This document shows positions 16,495-25,869 of a stretch of 64,000 bases of DNA, piece after piece. Location of the stretch: positions 1 through 64,000 of the forward strand of contig NZ_JALPVL010000003.1 in NCBI RefSeq assembly GCF_023544465.1. The letters are read 5' to 3'. The notes beneath the pieces are model-generated. The model saw only the letters and a program-made list of their open reading frames with translations, was not told the origin of the DNA and made no database searches. The DNA comes from Paractinoplanes maris. GTDB lineage: Bacteria > Actinomycetota > Actinomycetes > Mycobacteriales > Micromonosporaceae. The position numbers and the translations under genes are program-made. Numbering within the stretch: position 1 is the first letter of the stretch; each line of letters opens with the position of its first letter.

Positions 16495-18114
16495 ATGTCA
16501 GCAGAGCCGATGCAGGACACGCGCCCGTTCGAGCACGTCACCCGCGACCCGTGGTGGCGCGACGCCGTGGTCTACCAGGTCTATCTGCGCTCGTTCGCGG
16601 ACGGGAACGGCGACGGCATCGGCGACTTCCCCGGTCTGCGGGCGCGGCTGCCCTACCTGGCCGAGCTGGGCGTGGACGCCGTCTGGGTGACCCCGCACTA
16701 CGTGTCGGGTGGCGCCGACGGCGGCTACGACGTCGTGGACTTCACCGCGGTCGACCCCGACTACGGCACTGTCGAGGACGTGCGGGGCCTGGTCGAGGAC
16801 GCTCACGCGCTCGGTCTGCGGGTGCTGCTGGACATCGTCCCCAACCACACCAGCGACCAGCACCCGTGGTTCCAGCGGGCCCTGGCCGACCCGGACAGCC
16901 CGGAGGCGGCCCGATACCACTTCCGGCCGGCGAACGAGGACGGCGGTGACGAGCCGCCCAACAACTGGCAGAGCATGTTCGGCGGGCCGGCCTGGTCGCG
17001 GACGCCGGACGGTCGCTGGTATCTGCACCTGTTCACCCCGCAGCAGCCCGACCTCGACTGGAGAAACCCCGAGGTCGTCGCGGACTTCGACCGTACGCTG
17101 CGGTTCTGGTTCGATCTGGGTGTCGACGGCTTCCGGGTCGACGTCGCGTACGGCTTGTTCAAGGACCCGGCGTACCGCGACAACCCGGGCATCTACTCTC
17201 CCACGCTGTTCGGCCACGGGCCCGAGCAGGCGATGACCACCAACCAGCCGGAGGTCCACGACATCTGGCGCCGGTGGCGGGCGCTCTGTGACTCGTACGC
17301 GGAACCGAGGATGCTGGTGGGTGAGGTGTCCCTGGCTGATCTGAGCGAGGTCGGCCGGTACGCCCGCCCCGACGAGCTGCATCACGCGTTCCAGTTCCGG
17401 CTGCTCAAGAGCGACTGGGACGCCGCGTCGTTCGCCGACACGATCGCCGAGGCGCTGACCGCGTTCGACGCCGTCGGCGCGCCCGCGCCGTGGGTGCTCG
17501 GCAACCATGACAAGGCTCGTCAGGTCACCCGTTACGGCAGTGTGCGCCGGGCCCGGGCCGCGGCGCTGCTCATGCTGGCCCTGCCCGGTTCGGCCTACCT
17601 GTACGCCGGTGAGGAGCTGGGCCTGCCCGAGGCGGACGTCCCGGTCGCGTCCCGCCGCGACCCGATCTTCTTCCGCTCGGGTGGCAAGCGGGCCGGTCGC
17701 GACGGCTGCCGCATCCCCATGCCGTGGGAGGCGTCCCGCCCGAACGCGGGCTTCTCGGCCGCGACCCCGTGGCTGCCCCAGCCCGCCGGCTGGCCCGGTC
17801 ACGCCGTCGACCGGCAGGAGTCCGACCCGGACTCGACCTTCACCCTCTATCAGCAGGCGCTGATGGCGCGCCGGCTGCACCCCGCGCTCGGCTCGGGCCG
17901 CGCGTCGGTGACCCGTCACGGCGACGTGGTCCGGGTCGACCTGGTCGCCCGCGACGGCGAGCCCGGCCCGGTGACGTGCTGGGTCAACATGGGCTCGGCC
18001 CCGGTCACCGTGGCCGCCCGCACCCTGCTGCTGGCCTCGTCGCCGGGGGTGCCCGGGCCGGTGGACGGACGGCTCACACTGGCGGCGGACACCGCTGTGT
18101 GGGTCAGCCGGTAG
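16495..18114 (+). CDS. GH13 alpha-glucosidase
   Basis: The 539-residue protein is a GH13 enzyme of the oligo-1,6-/alpha-glucosidase type. It has WWRDAVVYQVYLRSFADGNG at the start, IVPNHTSDQH, the nucleophile Asp216 in GFRVDV, acid/base Glu277 in LVGEVS, and Asp339 in LGNHDK. No signal peptide is present, so it probably hydrolyses imported maltose or other alpha-glucosides in the cytoplasm. ATG at 16495 fits the family N-terminus; the frame is open far upstream, but only antisense to the AAA gene. Its 3' end overlaps that of the TetR gene by 11 bases. Confidence 0.87.
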   Translation: MSAEPMQDTRPFEHVTRDPWWRDAVVYQVYLRSFADGNGDGIGDFPGLRARLPYLAELGVDAVWVTPHYVSGGADGGYDVVDFTAVDPDYGTVEDVRGLVEDAHALGLRVLLDIVPNHTSDQHPWFQRALADPDSPEAARYHFRPANEDGGDEPPNNWQSMFGGPAWSRTPDGRWYLHLFTPQQPDLDWRNPEVVADFDRTLRFWFDLGVDGFRVDVAYGLFKDPAYRDNPGIYSPTLFGHGPEQAMTTNQPEVHDIWRRWRALCDSYAEPRMLVGEVSLADLSEVGRYARPDELHHAFQFRLLKSDWDAASFADTIAEALTAFDAVGAPAPWVLGNHDKARQVTRYGSVRRARAAALLMLALPGSAYLYAGEELGLPEADVPVASRRDPIFFRSGGKRAGRDGCRIPMPWEASRPNAGFSAATPWLPQPAGWPGHAVDRQESDPDSTFTLYQQALMARRLHPALGSGRASVTRHGDVVRVDLVARDGEPGPVTCWVNMGSAPVTVAARTLLLASSPGVPGPVDGRLTLAADTAVWVSR

Positions 18115-18715
18115 GGCCCAGCAGCCGGGCCGTGGCCTCGGTCGCGGCGGCGGTGATGGTGGCGACGTCGTGGCCGTCCTCGACGGTCACGGCGATCAGC
18201 TCGCGCAGGCCGCCGAGCAGGATGGTCGCGGTCTGGTCGGAGGCCGGGAGCAGGCCGGCCGCACGCAGCTGCGGGGTGTCGGTCAGGCGGCGGATGAGCG
18301 CCACGAAATTGCTCATGGTCTCGCGCTGGAAGAGGCGGGCCCGGCCCTGGCCCAGCGCCGGGACGTCCCGGATCCAGCTCAGGGTGATCGGCGGGTCGGC
18401 CTGGACGGCGGCTATCCAGCCCTCGATGGCCTGGCCGACCTGGGTGTCCCAGGGTGCGCCGGGGTCGACCGCGGCCGAGATGCGGGCGATCGTGCGCTGG
18501 TTGGTCTCGTGCATCAGGGCGACCAGGCACTCCTGGCGGTCGGTGAAGTGCGCGTAGAACGTGCGCCGGGAGGTCCGCGCGGCCCGGACGATGTCGGCGA
18601 CCGTCGTGTCGGGGTAGCCGCGCTCGCGGATGCACGTCGCCAGACCGTCGAGCAGGCGGCGGCGATGCCCGGGGCCGGCCTCGGCGGGCGCTTCGACGGT
18701 CGTCACCTGGCACAC
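18104..18715 (-). CDS. TetR-family transcriptional regulator
   Basis: 203 residues with an N-terminal TetR helix-turn-helix (residues ~18-64: RRRLLDGLATCIRERGYPDT, VADIVRAARTSRRTFYAHF, DRQECLVAL) and a divergent ligand-binding domain. The gene is divergent from the cytochrome P450 gene, and two perfect-arm palindromes lie between them, so it most likely represses itself and the P450. GTG at 18715 is assumed; a GTG at 18703 is also possible. Confidence 0.82.
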   Translation of the reverse strand: MCQVTTVEAPAEAGPGHRRRLLDGLATCIRERGYPDTTVADIVRAARTSRRTFYAHFTDRQECLVALMHETNQRTIARISAAVDPGAPWDTQVGQAIEGWIAAVQADPPITLSWIRDVPALGQGRARLFQRETMSNFVALIRRLTDTPQLRAAGLLPASDQTATILLGGLRELIAVTVEDGHDVATITAAATEATARLLGPTG

Positions 18716-18735
18716 GGTACCCCTTGCCCGGGCCC

Positions 18736-18751
18736 GGTACGCGAGCGTACC
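18736..18751. promoter_or_regulatory. TetR operator, copy 1
   Basis: GGTACGC-GA-GCGTACC: 7-bp perfect arms. Together with the near-identical site at 18760 (24 bases start to start) it sits in the 77-base gap between the divergent TetR and P450 starts, the usual place for a TetR operator. Confidence 0.7.
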
Positions 18752-18759
18752 GTCGGGCT

Positions 18760-18775
18760 GGTACGTCAGCGTACC
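18760..18775. promoter_or_regulatory. TetR operator, copy 2
   Basis: GGTACG-TCA-GCGTACC. It shares the GGTACG...GCGTACC arms with copy 1 and ends 17 bases before the P450 ATG, so binding here would block P450 transcription or initiation. Confidence 0.7.
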
Positions 18776-18792
18776 GCGCCCGGGAGGTCGTT

Positions 18793-20077
18793 ATGACGGT
18801 TCTTCTGCCCGACGGTCCATCGAGTCCGCGGCTCGTCCAGTCGATCGGCTTCGCGGTCCGGCGTCGGCGCACGATGGAGCGGCTCCGGGCCCGCTACGGC
18901 GACGCGTTCACCGTCCAGTCGCTCAACCTGGGCCGGATGGTGATGCTGGCCGACCCGGGCGAGGTCCGCGAGATGTTCCAGGCGAGCCCCGAGGAGGCCG
19001 ACACCCCGGACGCCAACCTCGGCTCGGTGCTGGGGCCGGGGTCGTTCTTCGCGATCACCGGGGACAAGCACCGCCGCCAGCGCAAGCTGCTGACCCCGCC
19101 CTTCCACGGGCGGCGCCTGCGGGCGTACGAGACTTTGATCGAAAAGGAGACGCAGCGCGGAGACGGCATCGTGGCCGCAGGGGACGCCGTTCCCGGTGAT
19201 GCCGTCGACCATGCGCATCACGCTCAACGTGATCCTCGGCGCGGTCTTCGGGGCCGAGGGGGCCGAGCTCGACGAGCTGCGCGCCCTGCTGCCCTCGATG
19301 GTGAAGCTCGGCTCGATTCTCGCGGTCCTTCCCGCCGTACGGCGTGACCTGCGCGGATATGGCCCGGGTGCTCGCTTCCGGCGGTACCGGGAGCAGTACG
19401 ACGCGATCATCGACCGGCTGATCGACCGCGCCCGGGCCGACCCGGCGCTCGGCGATCGCGACGACGTGCTGGCCATGCTGGTGCAGTCCCGCTACGACGA
19501 CGGCTCGCCGATGAGCCGCGGCGAGATCGCCGACCAGCTGCTGACCCTGCTGGCGGCCGGCCACGAGACCACGGCGACGACGCTGGCCTGGGCGGTCGAG
19601 CGGCTGCGCCGGCACCCGGACGTGCTGTCGCGGCTGGGCACCGGCGACGACGACGCGTGGCGCGAGGCCACCCTGATCGAGGTGCAGCGGGTGCGCCCGG
19701 TCGTCGAGATGACCTCCCGTCAGGTGCGCTGCGACGAGCTGACGATCGGCCGCTGGACGCTGCCGCGGCGTACGGTCGTCACCGCCTGCATCGCCCTGCT
19801 GCACGACGATCCGGCTCTCTTCGCCGACCCGTACGCCTTCGACCCCGCCCGTTTCGTCGGCGCGCGGGCCGACACCTCGGCCTGGATCCCGTTCGGTGGC
19901 GGCATCCGCCGCTGCATCGGAGCGTCCTTCGCCACCCTCGAGATGAACGTCGTCCTGCGCACCGTCCTGCGCGACTTCACGATCGAGCCGGCCACCGATC
20001 CATCCGAACGCTCCCACAGCCGGGGCATCGCCGTGGCCCCCGCGAAGGGCGGCCTGGCCGTGGTCCACCGCCGCTAG
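18793..20077 (+). pseudogene. Cytochrome P450 interrupted by a one-base frameshift
   Basis: Both halves are P450. The first frame carries the N-terminus (PRLVQSIGFAVRRRRTMERL, RYGDAF, the C-helix HRRQRKLLTPPFHG). The second, from about 19166, gives ASWPQGTPFPVMPSTMRITL, the I-helix AGHETTATT, an ExxR-type EVQR and the heme loop FGGGIRRCIGASFA. Removing the A at 19154 joins them (EKET-RAETASWPQ) into a ~427-residue enzyme like the CYP135/138 group. GGGAGG precedes the ATG at 18793. Whether this is a true mutation or a sequence error cannot be decided here; codon use is normal on both sides. The 3' end overlaps the next gene by four bases. Confidence 0.85.
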
Positions 20078-21297
20078 GACGTCTGCGCGGGGCCGAGACC
20101 GACCAGCTGGCCGCCGATCTGGTAGATCAGGCGGTTGTCGCGGTGGACGACGAACGTGGTGGCGCCGCCGATCTGGCGGCGGGGGCCACGGTCGGGGTCG
20201 TAGTAGACCGCGCCGGTGCCGGAGGCGAGCAGCCACCCGCGGCCGGCCGGCTGGGCCCAGGGCCGGCCGTCGGCGGGAGCGGGCACGGTGATGTCCAGCG
20301 GTGTCTCCCGCCAGCGGCGGTAACCGGCCGTCGGCGACCAGGCCAGACCGCCCGGGACCAGTTGTTCGCCGGGGCGCATGGTCACGAGGCGGGCGGTGCC
20401 CTCGTACTCGTCGATCACGGTCACCTGGCCCGGCGCGGGCGCGAAGAGCCGGTCGGCCTCGGTGATCCGGCCCGGGTCGAAGCCGCACGGGCCCGTCCCG
20501 GCCGGATCCTGCCAGACGACGTCGCGCTTCCACGCCTCCCGGCCCACCTCGAGACCGCGCAGGGTGGCGCGGCAGGCCGGCGCGGCGGGCGGCGTGATCA
20601 CCGTGAGGCGGTAGGTGCTGTGCTTCAGGACGGGGGTGGGGCCGGGTGGCGTCGGGCTGGACCAGAGGCGATGGCCGTCCGCTGTCGAGAGCTGGGTGAT
20701 CGTCCGCCGCCCCTGGGTGAACAGGCACGGGCAGACCGAGCCGGCGTTGGTCAATGTCACCGGCTCCGGGGTGCGGACCTTCCACAGCTGCTTCCCCGAC
20801 TCGAGCAGCAGGGCCGTCAGGTCACAGCCCCGGGCGTCGCACCGCGAGTGGACGAGGGCCTGCTCGGTGCCGCTGCCGACGACGATCAACTGGCCCCGGC
20901 CCGGCAGCTCGCGTTCCCAGCGCTTGGCGCCCAGCCACTTGGAGATCACCAGCACGGACGAGCCGTGACCGGGCAGGACGATGTGGTCCTCCGACGCCAT
21001 CGGCCGGTTCGACTCCGTCGCCGCGTACGGCTCGGGAAGGGTCTCCGCGAAACGCACGGAGCCGGTCTCGAGGTCGACCGACGCGAGCGTGCGGCCCTCG
21101 GCGATGATGCCGTTCTCGCTGTCGACGTAGGCCCACTCGCGGCGGCCGGCGACGGGCGCGGGGACCGGTGAGGGGATCCGGTACACCTCGACGAGCGGGT
21201 CGGCCAGCGTCGGCGGATCGGGCTGCACCGGAAAGCAGCCGGCCGTCGCCGCCGTCGCCGCGAGCAGCAGTGTCAGGAACGTCCCCCGTCGACGCAT
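20074..21297 (-). CDS. PQQ/beta-propeller-like lipoprotein
   Basis: 407 residues. A lipoprotein signal (MRRRGTFLTLLLAATAATAGC) is followed by repeats of beta-propeller character with tryptophan and aspartate turns (LASVDLETGSVRF, SGKQLWKVRTPEP, ADGHRLWSSPTPP, VVHRDNRLIYQIGG), as in PQQ-binding-like repeat proteins. Several cysteine pairs (CDARGC, CPC) suggest disulfides. It is probably a surface-exposed scaffold or sensor with no enzymatic residues that I can identify. The ATG at 21297 gives the signal peptide. It starts about 100 bases from the divergent S33 peptidase gene. Confidence 0.7.
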   Translation of the reverse strand: MRRRGTFLTLLLAATAATAGCFPVQPDPPTLADPLVEVYRIPSPVPAPVAGRREWAYVDSENGIIAEGRTLASVDLETGSVRFAETLPEPYAATESNRPMASEDHIVLPGHGSSVLVISKWLGAKRWERELPGRGQLIVVGSGTEQALVHSRCDARGCDLTALLLESGKQLWKVRTPEPVTLTNAGSVCPCLFTQGRRTITQLSTADGHRLWSSPTPPGPTPVLKHSTYRLTVITPPAAPACRATLRGLEVGREAWKRDVVWQDPAGTGPCGFDPGRITEADRLFAPAPGQVTVIDEYEGTARLVTMRPGEQLVPGGLAWSPTAGYRRWRETPLDITVPAPADGRPWAQPAGRGWLLASGTGAVYYDPDRGPRRQIGGATTFVVHRDNRLIYQIGGQLVGLGPAQTS

Positions 21298-21397
21298 CAG
21301 CCGACAATGGCACGTACCCGCAACCGGGCGATCCCAGGGTCGGCTCAGGGATTCACCCGATGCCCTCTGGGTGCGCCCACTGTCGAGGATGGACGGC

Positions 21398-22810
21398 ATG
21401 ATCCGCCGCCGTAGCATCGTCGCGTCCGTGACCGCCCTGCTGACCGGGCTCGCGCTCGCGGCCACCCCACCGGTCTCCGCGTCCGACCAGCATCGGCCCC
21501 GCATCGTCTGGACGAAGTGCGCCGACGACGTGGAAAAAGTGCCCGTCGATGACATCGTCAAGTGCGGCACGCTGCGATTACCGGTCGACTGGGCCCGGCC
21601 GCGGGGGGCGACCTTCGATCTGTCGATGGCCTTGCGGCCCGCCCGCAAGCAGGAGCAGCGGGTGGGGACGCTCGTGTTCGGGCCGGGCGGCCCGGGCGAC
21701 TCCGGGGTCGAGCGCATCCGGCGCGGCAACCGGTTCAGCGCCGAGATCCTCGACCGGTTCGACACCGTCAGCTTCGACCCCCGCGGGGTCGCCCGCAGCG
21801 CCGGGCCCGCCTGTTCCCTCGACCTGCCGTCGCCCGGGCTGCTGACCAGCCAGGCCTCCTTCGACGCCACGATCGCGGCCAACCGGGCCGCCTGGGATGC
21901 CTGCCGGCCGACCAGCGCGGTCTGGCAGCACGCCGACACGGCCAGTGCCGTCCGCGACCTCGACGCGCTGCGGGCCGCGCTGGGCGAACGGCAGCTCACC
22001 TTCCACGGCAGCTCCTACGGCACACTGCTCGGGCAGCAGTACGCGGCGCGCTACCCGCACCGGGTGCGGGCGCTCGTGCTGGAGAGCGTCTTCGACCACA
22101 GCCTCGGCGTCCGCGACTTCGTGCGTACCCAGGCCCTCGCCGAGCAGGACGCGTTCGACGAGTTCGTCGCCTGGTGCTCGCCGGCACGGGAGGATTGCGC
22201 CCTGCGCGGTTCCGACGTGCGGGCGGTGTGGCGAGACGTGCTGGAGCGGGCCGATCGCGGCGAGTACGCGCCGGTCACCGCGTTCGACATCACGCTGCTG
22301 CCGATCGCCGCGCTGGCCTCCCCCGACCGGGTGAAGCTGGCGCAGGCCATCGCCGGCCTGCGCGACGGTCAGGCACCGCCGATCAAGCTGCCGCCGCTGG
22401 TCTCGTCCGTCTTCTGTGCCGACTGGCCGGCCGACGTGGCCGACTTCCCGGCCTACGCCGAGCTCGTGCGCGAGGCCCGGGCGGTGGCTCCGGACGTCCG
22501 CTACGGCGGTGGGCTGCTCGCCATCCACGCCTGCCTGGGCTGGCCGTCGCCGGTGGCCAACCCACCGGCCCCGCTGCGGGTGGACACCCGGCGGCCGTTG
22601 CTGCTGCTCAACGCGCGGCACGACGTGCGGACCGGGTATGTCTGGGCCACCCACGTCGCGGCCCAGCTGGGCCGGCACGGGCGGCTGGTGACCTACGAGG
22701 GGTCGGGCCACGGGGCGTACGGGAACACGCCGTGCACGACGGCGGTGGTCGACCGCTACCTGATCGACCTGGTGGTGCCGCCGCCCGGCACGAGCTGTCC
22801 TACGGCCTGA
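21398..22810 (+). CDS. Secreted S33-family alpha/beta hydrolase (tripeptidyl aminopeptidase-like)
   Basis: 470 residues with an N-terminal signal peptide (RRR..., hydrophobic core, PPVSA-SD). The fold and motifs are those of Streptomyces TAP/SlpD-type exopeptidases: VKCGTLRLPVDW, GPGGPGDSG, DTVSFDPRGVARS, Ser206 in GSSYG, Asp in NARHDVRTGY and His in GSGHGAYGN, plus the C-terminal TAP-like domain. It should remove N-terminal peptides from extracellular proteins. There is one leucine TTA codon (21578-21580), rare in such genomes. ATG at 21398 is chosen; 21389 is equally in frame. Confidence 0.82.
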   Translation: MIRRRSIVASVTALLTGLALAATPPVSASDQHRPRIVWTKCADDVEKVPVDDIVKCGTLRLPVDWARPRGATFDLSMALRPARKQEQRVGTLVFGPGGPGDSGVERIRRGNRFSAEILDRFDTVSFDPRGVARSAGPACSLDLPSPGLLTSQASFDATIAANRAAWDACRPTSAVWQHADTASAVRDLDALRAALGERQLTFHGSSYGTLLGQQYAARYPHRVRALVLESVFDHSLGVRDFVRTQALAEQDAFDEFVAWCSPAREDCALRGSDVRAVWRDVLERADRGEYAPVTAFDITLLPIAALASPDRVKLAQAIAGLRDGQAPPIKLPPLVSSVFCADWPADVADFPAYAELVREARAVAPDVRYGGGLLAIHACLGWPSPVANPPAPLRVDTRRPLLLLNARHDVRTGYVWATHVAAQLGRHGRLVTYEGSGHGAYGNTPCTTAVVDRYLIDLVVPPPGTSCPTA

Positions 22811-23456
22811 CCAGTCCCGTGCGGTAGGCGACGACGACGAGCTGGGCGCGGTCGCGCGCGCCCAGCTTGCTCAGCAGGCGGCTGACGTACGTGCGGACGG
22901 TCGCCGGGCTCAGGTGCAGGGTGGCCGCGATGTCGTCGTTGGCCAGCCCGCGGGCCACCTCGGTCAGCACGTCGCGCTCGCGGCCGGTCAGGGCGGCCAG
23001 CGCGGCGCCGTCGACCGCGCTCGGGCCGGCTCCGACGGCGGCGTCCATGACCCGGCGGGTGACCGCCGGCGAGAGCAGAGCCTCGCCGTCGGCCACGAGC
23101 CGGACGGCGCGGCGCAGCTCGTCGGGGCCGCAGTCCTTGAGCAGGAAGCCGGCCGCACCGGCGCGGATGGCCGCGAAGACGTGCTCGTCGGTGCCGTATG
23201 TCGTCAGCGCGACCACGCGCGCCGCGGCCAGGGCGGGATCGGCCACGATGCGGCGGGTGGCCTCGATGCCGTCGCGGACCGGCATGCGCAGGTCCATCAG
23301 CACGACGTCCGGCCGCTCGGCGGCGACCAGCGCGTACGCCTCGTCGCCGTCCGCCGCCTCGCCGATCACGACCAGGCCGGGATCGCGTTCGAGCAGGGCG
23401 CGCAGGCCGGCCCGCACGAGCTCCTGGTCGTCCGCGAGCACGATCCGGACCGTCAC
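22800..23456 (-). CDS. NarL/LuxR-type response regulator
   Basis: 218 residues: receiver domain (VLADDQELVRAGL with the acidic pocket, phosphoacceptor Asp in VVLMDLRMPVRDG, Thr in VVALTTYG, Lys in FLLKDCGPDE) and a C-terminal LuxR helix-turn-helix (LTGRERDVLTEVARGLANDD). Its start overlaps the stop of the histidine kinase gene by four bases (ATGA-type coupling), so they form one two-component system. Its 3' end overlaps that of the S33 peptidase gene by 11 bases. Confidence 0.9.
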   Translation of the reverse strand: MTVRIVLADDQELVRAGLRALLERDPGLVVIGEAADGDEAYALVAAERPDVVLMDLRMPVRDGIEATRRIVADPALAAARVVALTTYGTDEHVFAAIRAGAAGFLLKDCGPDELRRAVRLVADGEALLSPAVTRRVMDAAVGAGPSAVDGAALAALTGRERDVLTEVARGLANDDIAATLHLSPATVRTYVSRLLSKLGARDRAQLVVVAYRTGLVRP

Positions 23457-24532
23457 CGCGCCCCCTCGGCCGGCAGCGTCGCCGCCACCACGAAGGTGCC
23501 GTCGGCGGCCGGACCCGCGCTCAGCTCGCCACCGAGCAGGACCGCCCGCTCGCGCATGCCGTTCAGCCCGTGCCCTCCCCCGCCGTCACCCCGACCGGCG
23601 GCCGGGCCGTCGTTCGCGACCCGGATCGCCAGCTCGGCCGGCCGGTAGCCGAGCGTCAGCCGCACCGGGCGGCCGGGCGCGTGCCGCCGGGCGTTGGTCA
23701 GCGCCTCCTGCACGATCCGGTACGCCGTGGCGTCCACCACCTGCGGCAGCGGACGCTCGCGACCCTCGACCGCCACCTCGACCGGCTGGCCGTCGATCAG
23801 GTCGTCCAGCCGGGTCAGGCTGCCGACCGGCCCGGCCCGCAACGCTCCCACGGTTCCGCGCAGCTCCCGCGCCGCCCCGCCGCTGGCCTCCCGGACGCGC
23901 TTCACCGCCGTCCGCGCGGCTTGGGTGTCGCCGTCCTCGATGGCCTCGGCGGCCACGTCGGCGTGCAGGGTCACCACCGACATGGTGTGGGCCAGCACGT
24001 CGTGCAGGTCGCGGGCCAGGGCCAGCCGCTCGTGCTGCACCTGACGCTCGGCCTCGCGCGCGGCCCGCCCGGCGACCTCGGCCCGCCACAGCCGCCGCGA
24101 GCGCACCACCTCACCGAGCAGGATCGCGGCGGCCATCACGGCCACCGTGGTCGGCAACTCGTAGCCGTACAGATAGCCGGGGTCCTCCCCGCCGAGCGAC
24201 CGCGCCAGGGACGAGACCGTCACCAGGGCGGCGCCGGAACCCACGGCCCACCACAGCCGGCCCGCCTCGGTGGCCGAATAGAGCGCCGCCCCGACCGGCA
24301 GGGCGAGCCCGATCGGCGGCAACCCGAGCGCGTAGTAGCCGAGCAGCCCGGCTCCCGAGGCCAGCAGCACGGCCACCGGCCACCGGCGGCGCCCCAGCAT
24401 CAGCGCGCCGAAACCCAGCGCGAACAGGTAGGCGATCGGTGGAGCGCCGCCACCACGCACGTTGACCGCGACGGCGACGCCGACCACGGCGGCGGTGGCG
24501 ATGCCGAGCAGCAGATCGGTCCGTCGGCCCAT
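23453..24532 (-). CDS. Sensor histidine kinase (HisKA_3 type)
   Basis: 359 residues with five or six hydrophobic spans (residues ~5-150), a HisKA_3 dimerisation domain with the phosphorylated His in ALARDLHDVLAHTMS, and an HATPase domain (YRIVQEALTNARRHA, GGGHGLNGMRERA). There is no extracellular sensor domain, so it probably senses within or near the membrane. It is 12 bases downstream of a small membrane protein gene and overlaps the response regulator gene; the three appear to be one operon. Confidence 0.88.
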   Translation of the reverse strand: MGRRTDLLLGIATAAVVGVAVAVNVRGGGAPPIAYLFALGFGALMLGRRRWPVAVLLASGAGLLGYYALGLPPIGLALPVGAALYSATEAGRLWWAVGSGAALVTVSSLARSLGGEDPGYLYGYELPTTVAVMAAAILLGEVVRSRRLWRAEVAGRAAREAERQVQHERLALARDLHDVLAHTMSVVTLHADVAAEAIEDGDTQAARTAVKRVREASGGAARELRGTVGALRAGPVGSLTRLDDLIDGQPVEVAVEGRERPLPQVVDATAYRIVQEALTNARRHAPGRPVRLTLGYRPAELAIRVANDGPAAGRGDGGGGHGLNGMRERAVLLGGELSAGPAADGTFVVAATLPAEGAR

Positions 24533-24544
24533 GGGTTCAGCCTC

Positions 24545-24934
24545 TCACCGCAGCGGGGCGACCTGCCGCTTGGTCAGGCGCAGCACCAGCCAGGCGATCA
24601 CCCCGAGAAAGGCACCTTGGAGGGCGTTGAAGACCAGGATGCCGAAGTAGCCGGGCAGCGGGATCGTCTCGGCCGAGTCGAGGAACGGCTGCAGCGACCA
24701 GTTGAGCAGGATCGCGGCGACCCCGTAGCTGATCCCGGCGACCGTGGTCGTCAGCACGGGCCGGGCCGGCTTGGCCAGCACCACCGCCACGATCCAGGCG
24801 AGCGAGACGAGCGCCGTCAGGACGAGCGGGCCGACCGGCTTGGCCAGCGGACCACTGTCGTACGCGCCCGCGACGCTCAGCACCGGCCGCACCAGACCGG
24901 CCAGGCCCAGCACCACGGCGAGTCGCAGATTCAT
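24545..24934 (-). CDS. Small integral membrane protein in the two-component operon
   Basis: 129 residues with four predicted spans (around 5-22, 35-55, 60-80, 95-118), ending in the basic tail RLTKRQVAPLR. It precedes the histidine kinase gene by 12 bases, and its placement suggests an accessory sensor or a target of the system. ATG at 24934 (MNLRLAVVLG) is chosen since it opens directly into the first span; upstream codons are unlike protein. Family not recognised. Confidence 0.65.
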   Translation of the reverse strand: MNLRLAVVLGLAGLVRPVLSVAGAYDSGPLAKPVGPLVLTALVSLAWIVAVVLAKPARPVLTTTVAGISYGVAAILLNWSLQPFLDSAETIPLPGYFGILVFNALQGAFLGVIAWLVLRLTKRQVAPLR

Positions 24935-25089
24935 GGCTCCGACGCTAGGAATCACGGCGCGCCACCGCATCCACCCGGTGTTGACGACCCCGGTCGACAT
25001 CGGCCGACTCAGGTCTCCCGGCGGGCTGCGTGTGGCCACCCGGCCGTAGCCCTCGATTCCTTTCCGGGTCGTCGCCGGTCTATCCCTGC

Positions 25090-25869
25090 ATGACGACGAC
25101 AGACATCAACCGGCTGCTCTGGACCGAGCGGGCCGCCGGGGACGCGAGCCGGGCCTGGGAATCGCTGACGACCGAGCCGGTGGGGCTGACCGAGGAGGCC
25201 GGCGAGGCGGGGTTGTGGTTGCGGCCGCCGGGGGCCGACGACGCCCGCGTGGTGCTGGCCATTCACGGGGGTGGGTTCGTCAGCGGGTCGATCGCCACCC
25301 ACCGCCGGATGTTCGGGCATCTGGCGCTGGCGTCCGGGCTGACCACGCTGGTGGTCGAATACGGGCTGGTGCCCGAGCACGTCTACCCGGCCCAGATCGA
25401 GCAGGTCGGCCAGGTCTATCGCGGGCTGGCCGGGCGGCGGGTGGCGCTGGCCGGGGACTCGTGCGGTGCGACGCTCGCCCTGGAGCTGGCGCTGCGCGGG
25501 CCCGTACCGGAAGGTCTGGTGCTTTTCTCGCCGTGGGCCGATCTGGCGGTGTCCGGGGCGAGTTACGACGCCGGGACCGACCCGTTCTTCACCCGCGAGC
25601 TGGTCGAGGGGCTGGCCAAGGCCTACCTCGCCGGGGCGTCGCCGGCGGCGCTGGACTTCGGCGGGCTGCCGCCGACCTGTGTGCAGGCCGGTGGGGACGA
25701 GGCGTTGCTCGACGACGCGCGGCTGCTGGCGGCGCGCTCCCCCGCCGTCGAGCTGGAAGTGTTCCCGGGGCAGCTGCACACGTTCCAGATGGCGGCCGGG
25801 CACTCACCGGTGGCCGGCGACGCCATCGCGAAGGCGGGTTCGTGGCTGCGCCGCACAATGGGCTCGTGA
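25090..25869 (+). CDS. HSL-type alpha/beta hydrolase (esterase)
   Basis: 259 residues with the hallmark HGGGF oxyanion motif of hormone-sensitive-lipase-type esterases, a nucleophile Ser in GDSCGA, Asp in GGDEALLDD and His in GQLHTFQ. The size and cap are typical of bacterial HSL esterases acting on short acyl esters. Its stop overlaps the GTG of the downstream sigma factor gene (GTGA), so the two are translationally coupled. Confidence 0.83.
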   Translation: MTTTDINRLLWTERAAGDASRAWESLTTEPVGLTEEAGEAGLWLRPPGADDARVVLAIHGGGFVSGSIATHRRMFGHLALASGLTTLVVEYGLVPEHVYPAQIEQVGQVYRGLAGRRVALAGDSCGATLALELALRGPVPEGLVLFSPWADLAVSGASYDAGTDPFFTRELVEGLAKAYLAGASPAALDFGGLPPTCVQAGGDEALLDDARLLAARSPAVELEVFPGQLHTFQMAAGHSPVAGDAIAKAGSWLRRTMGS

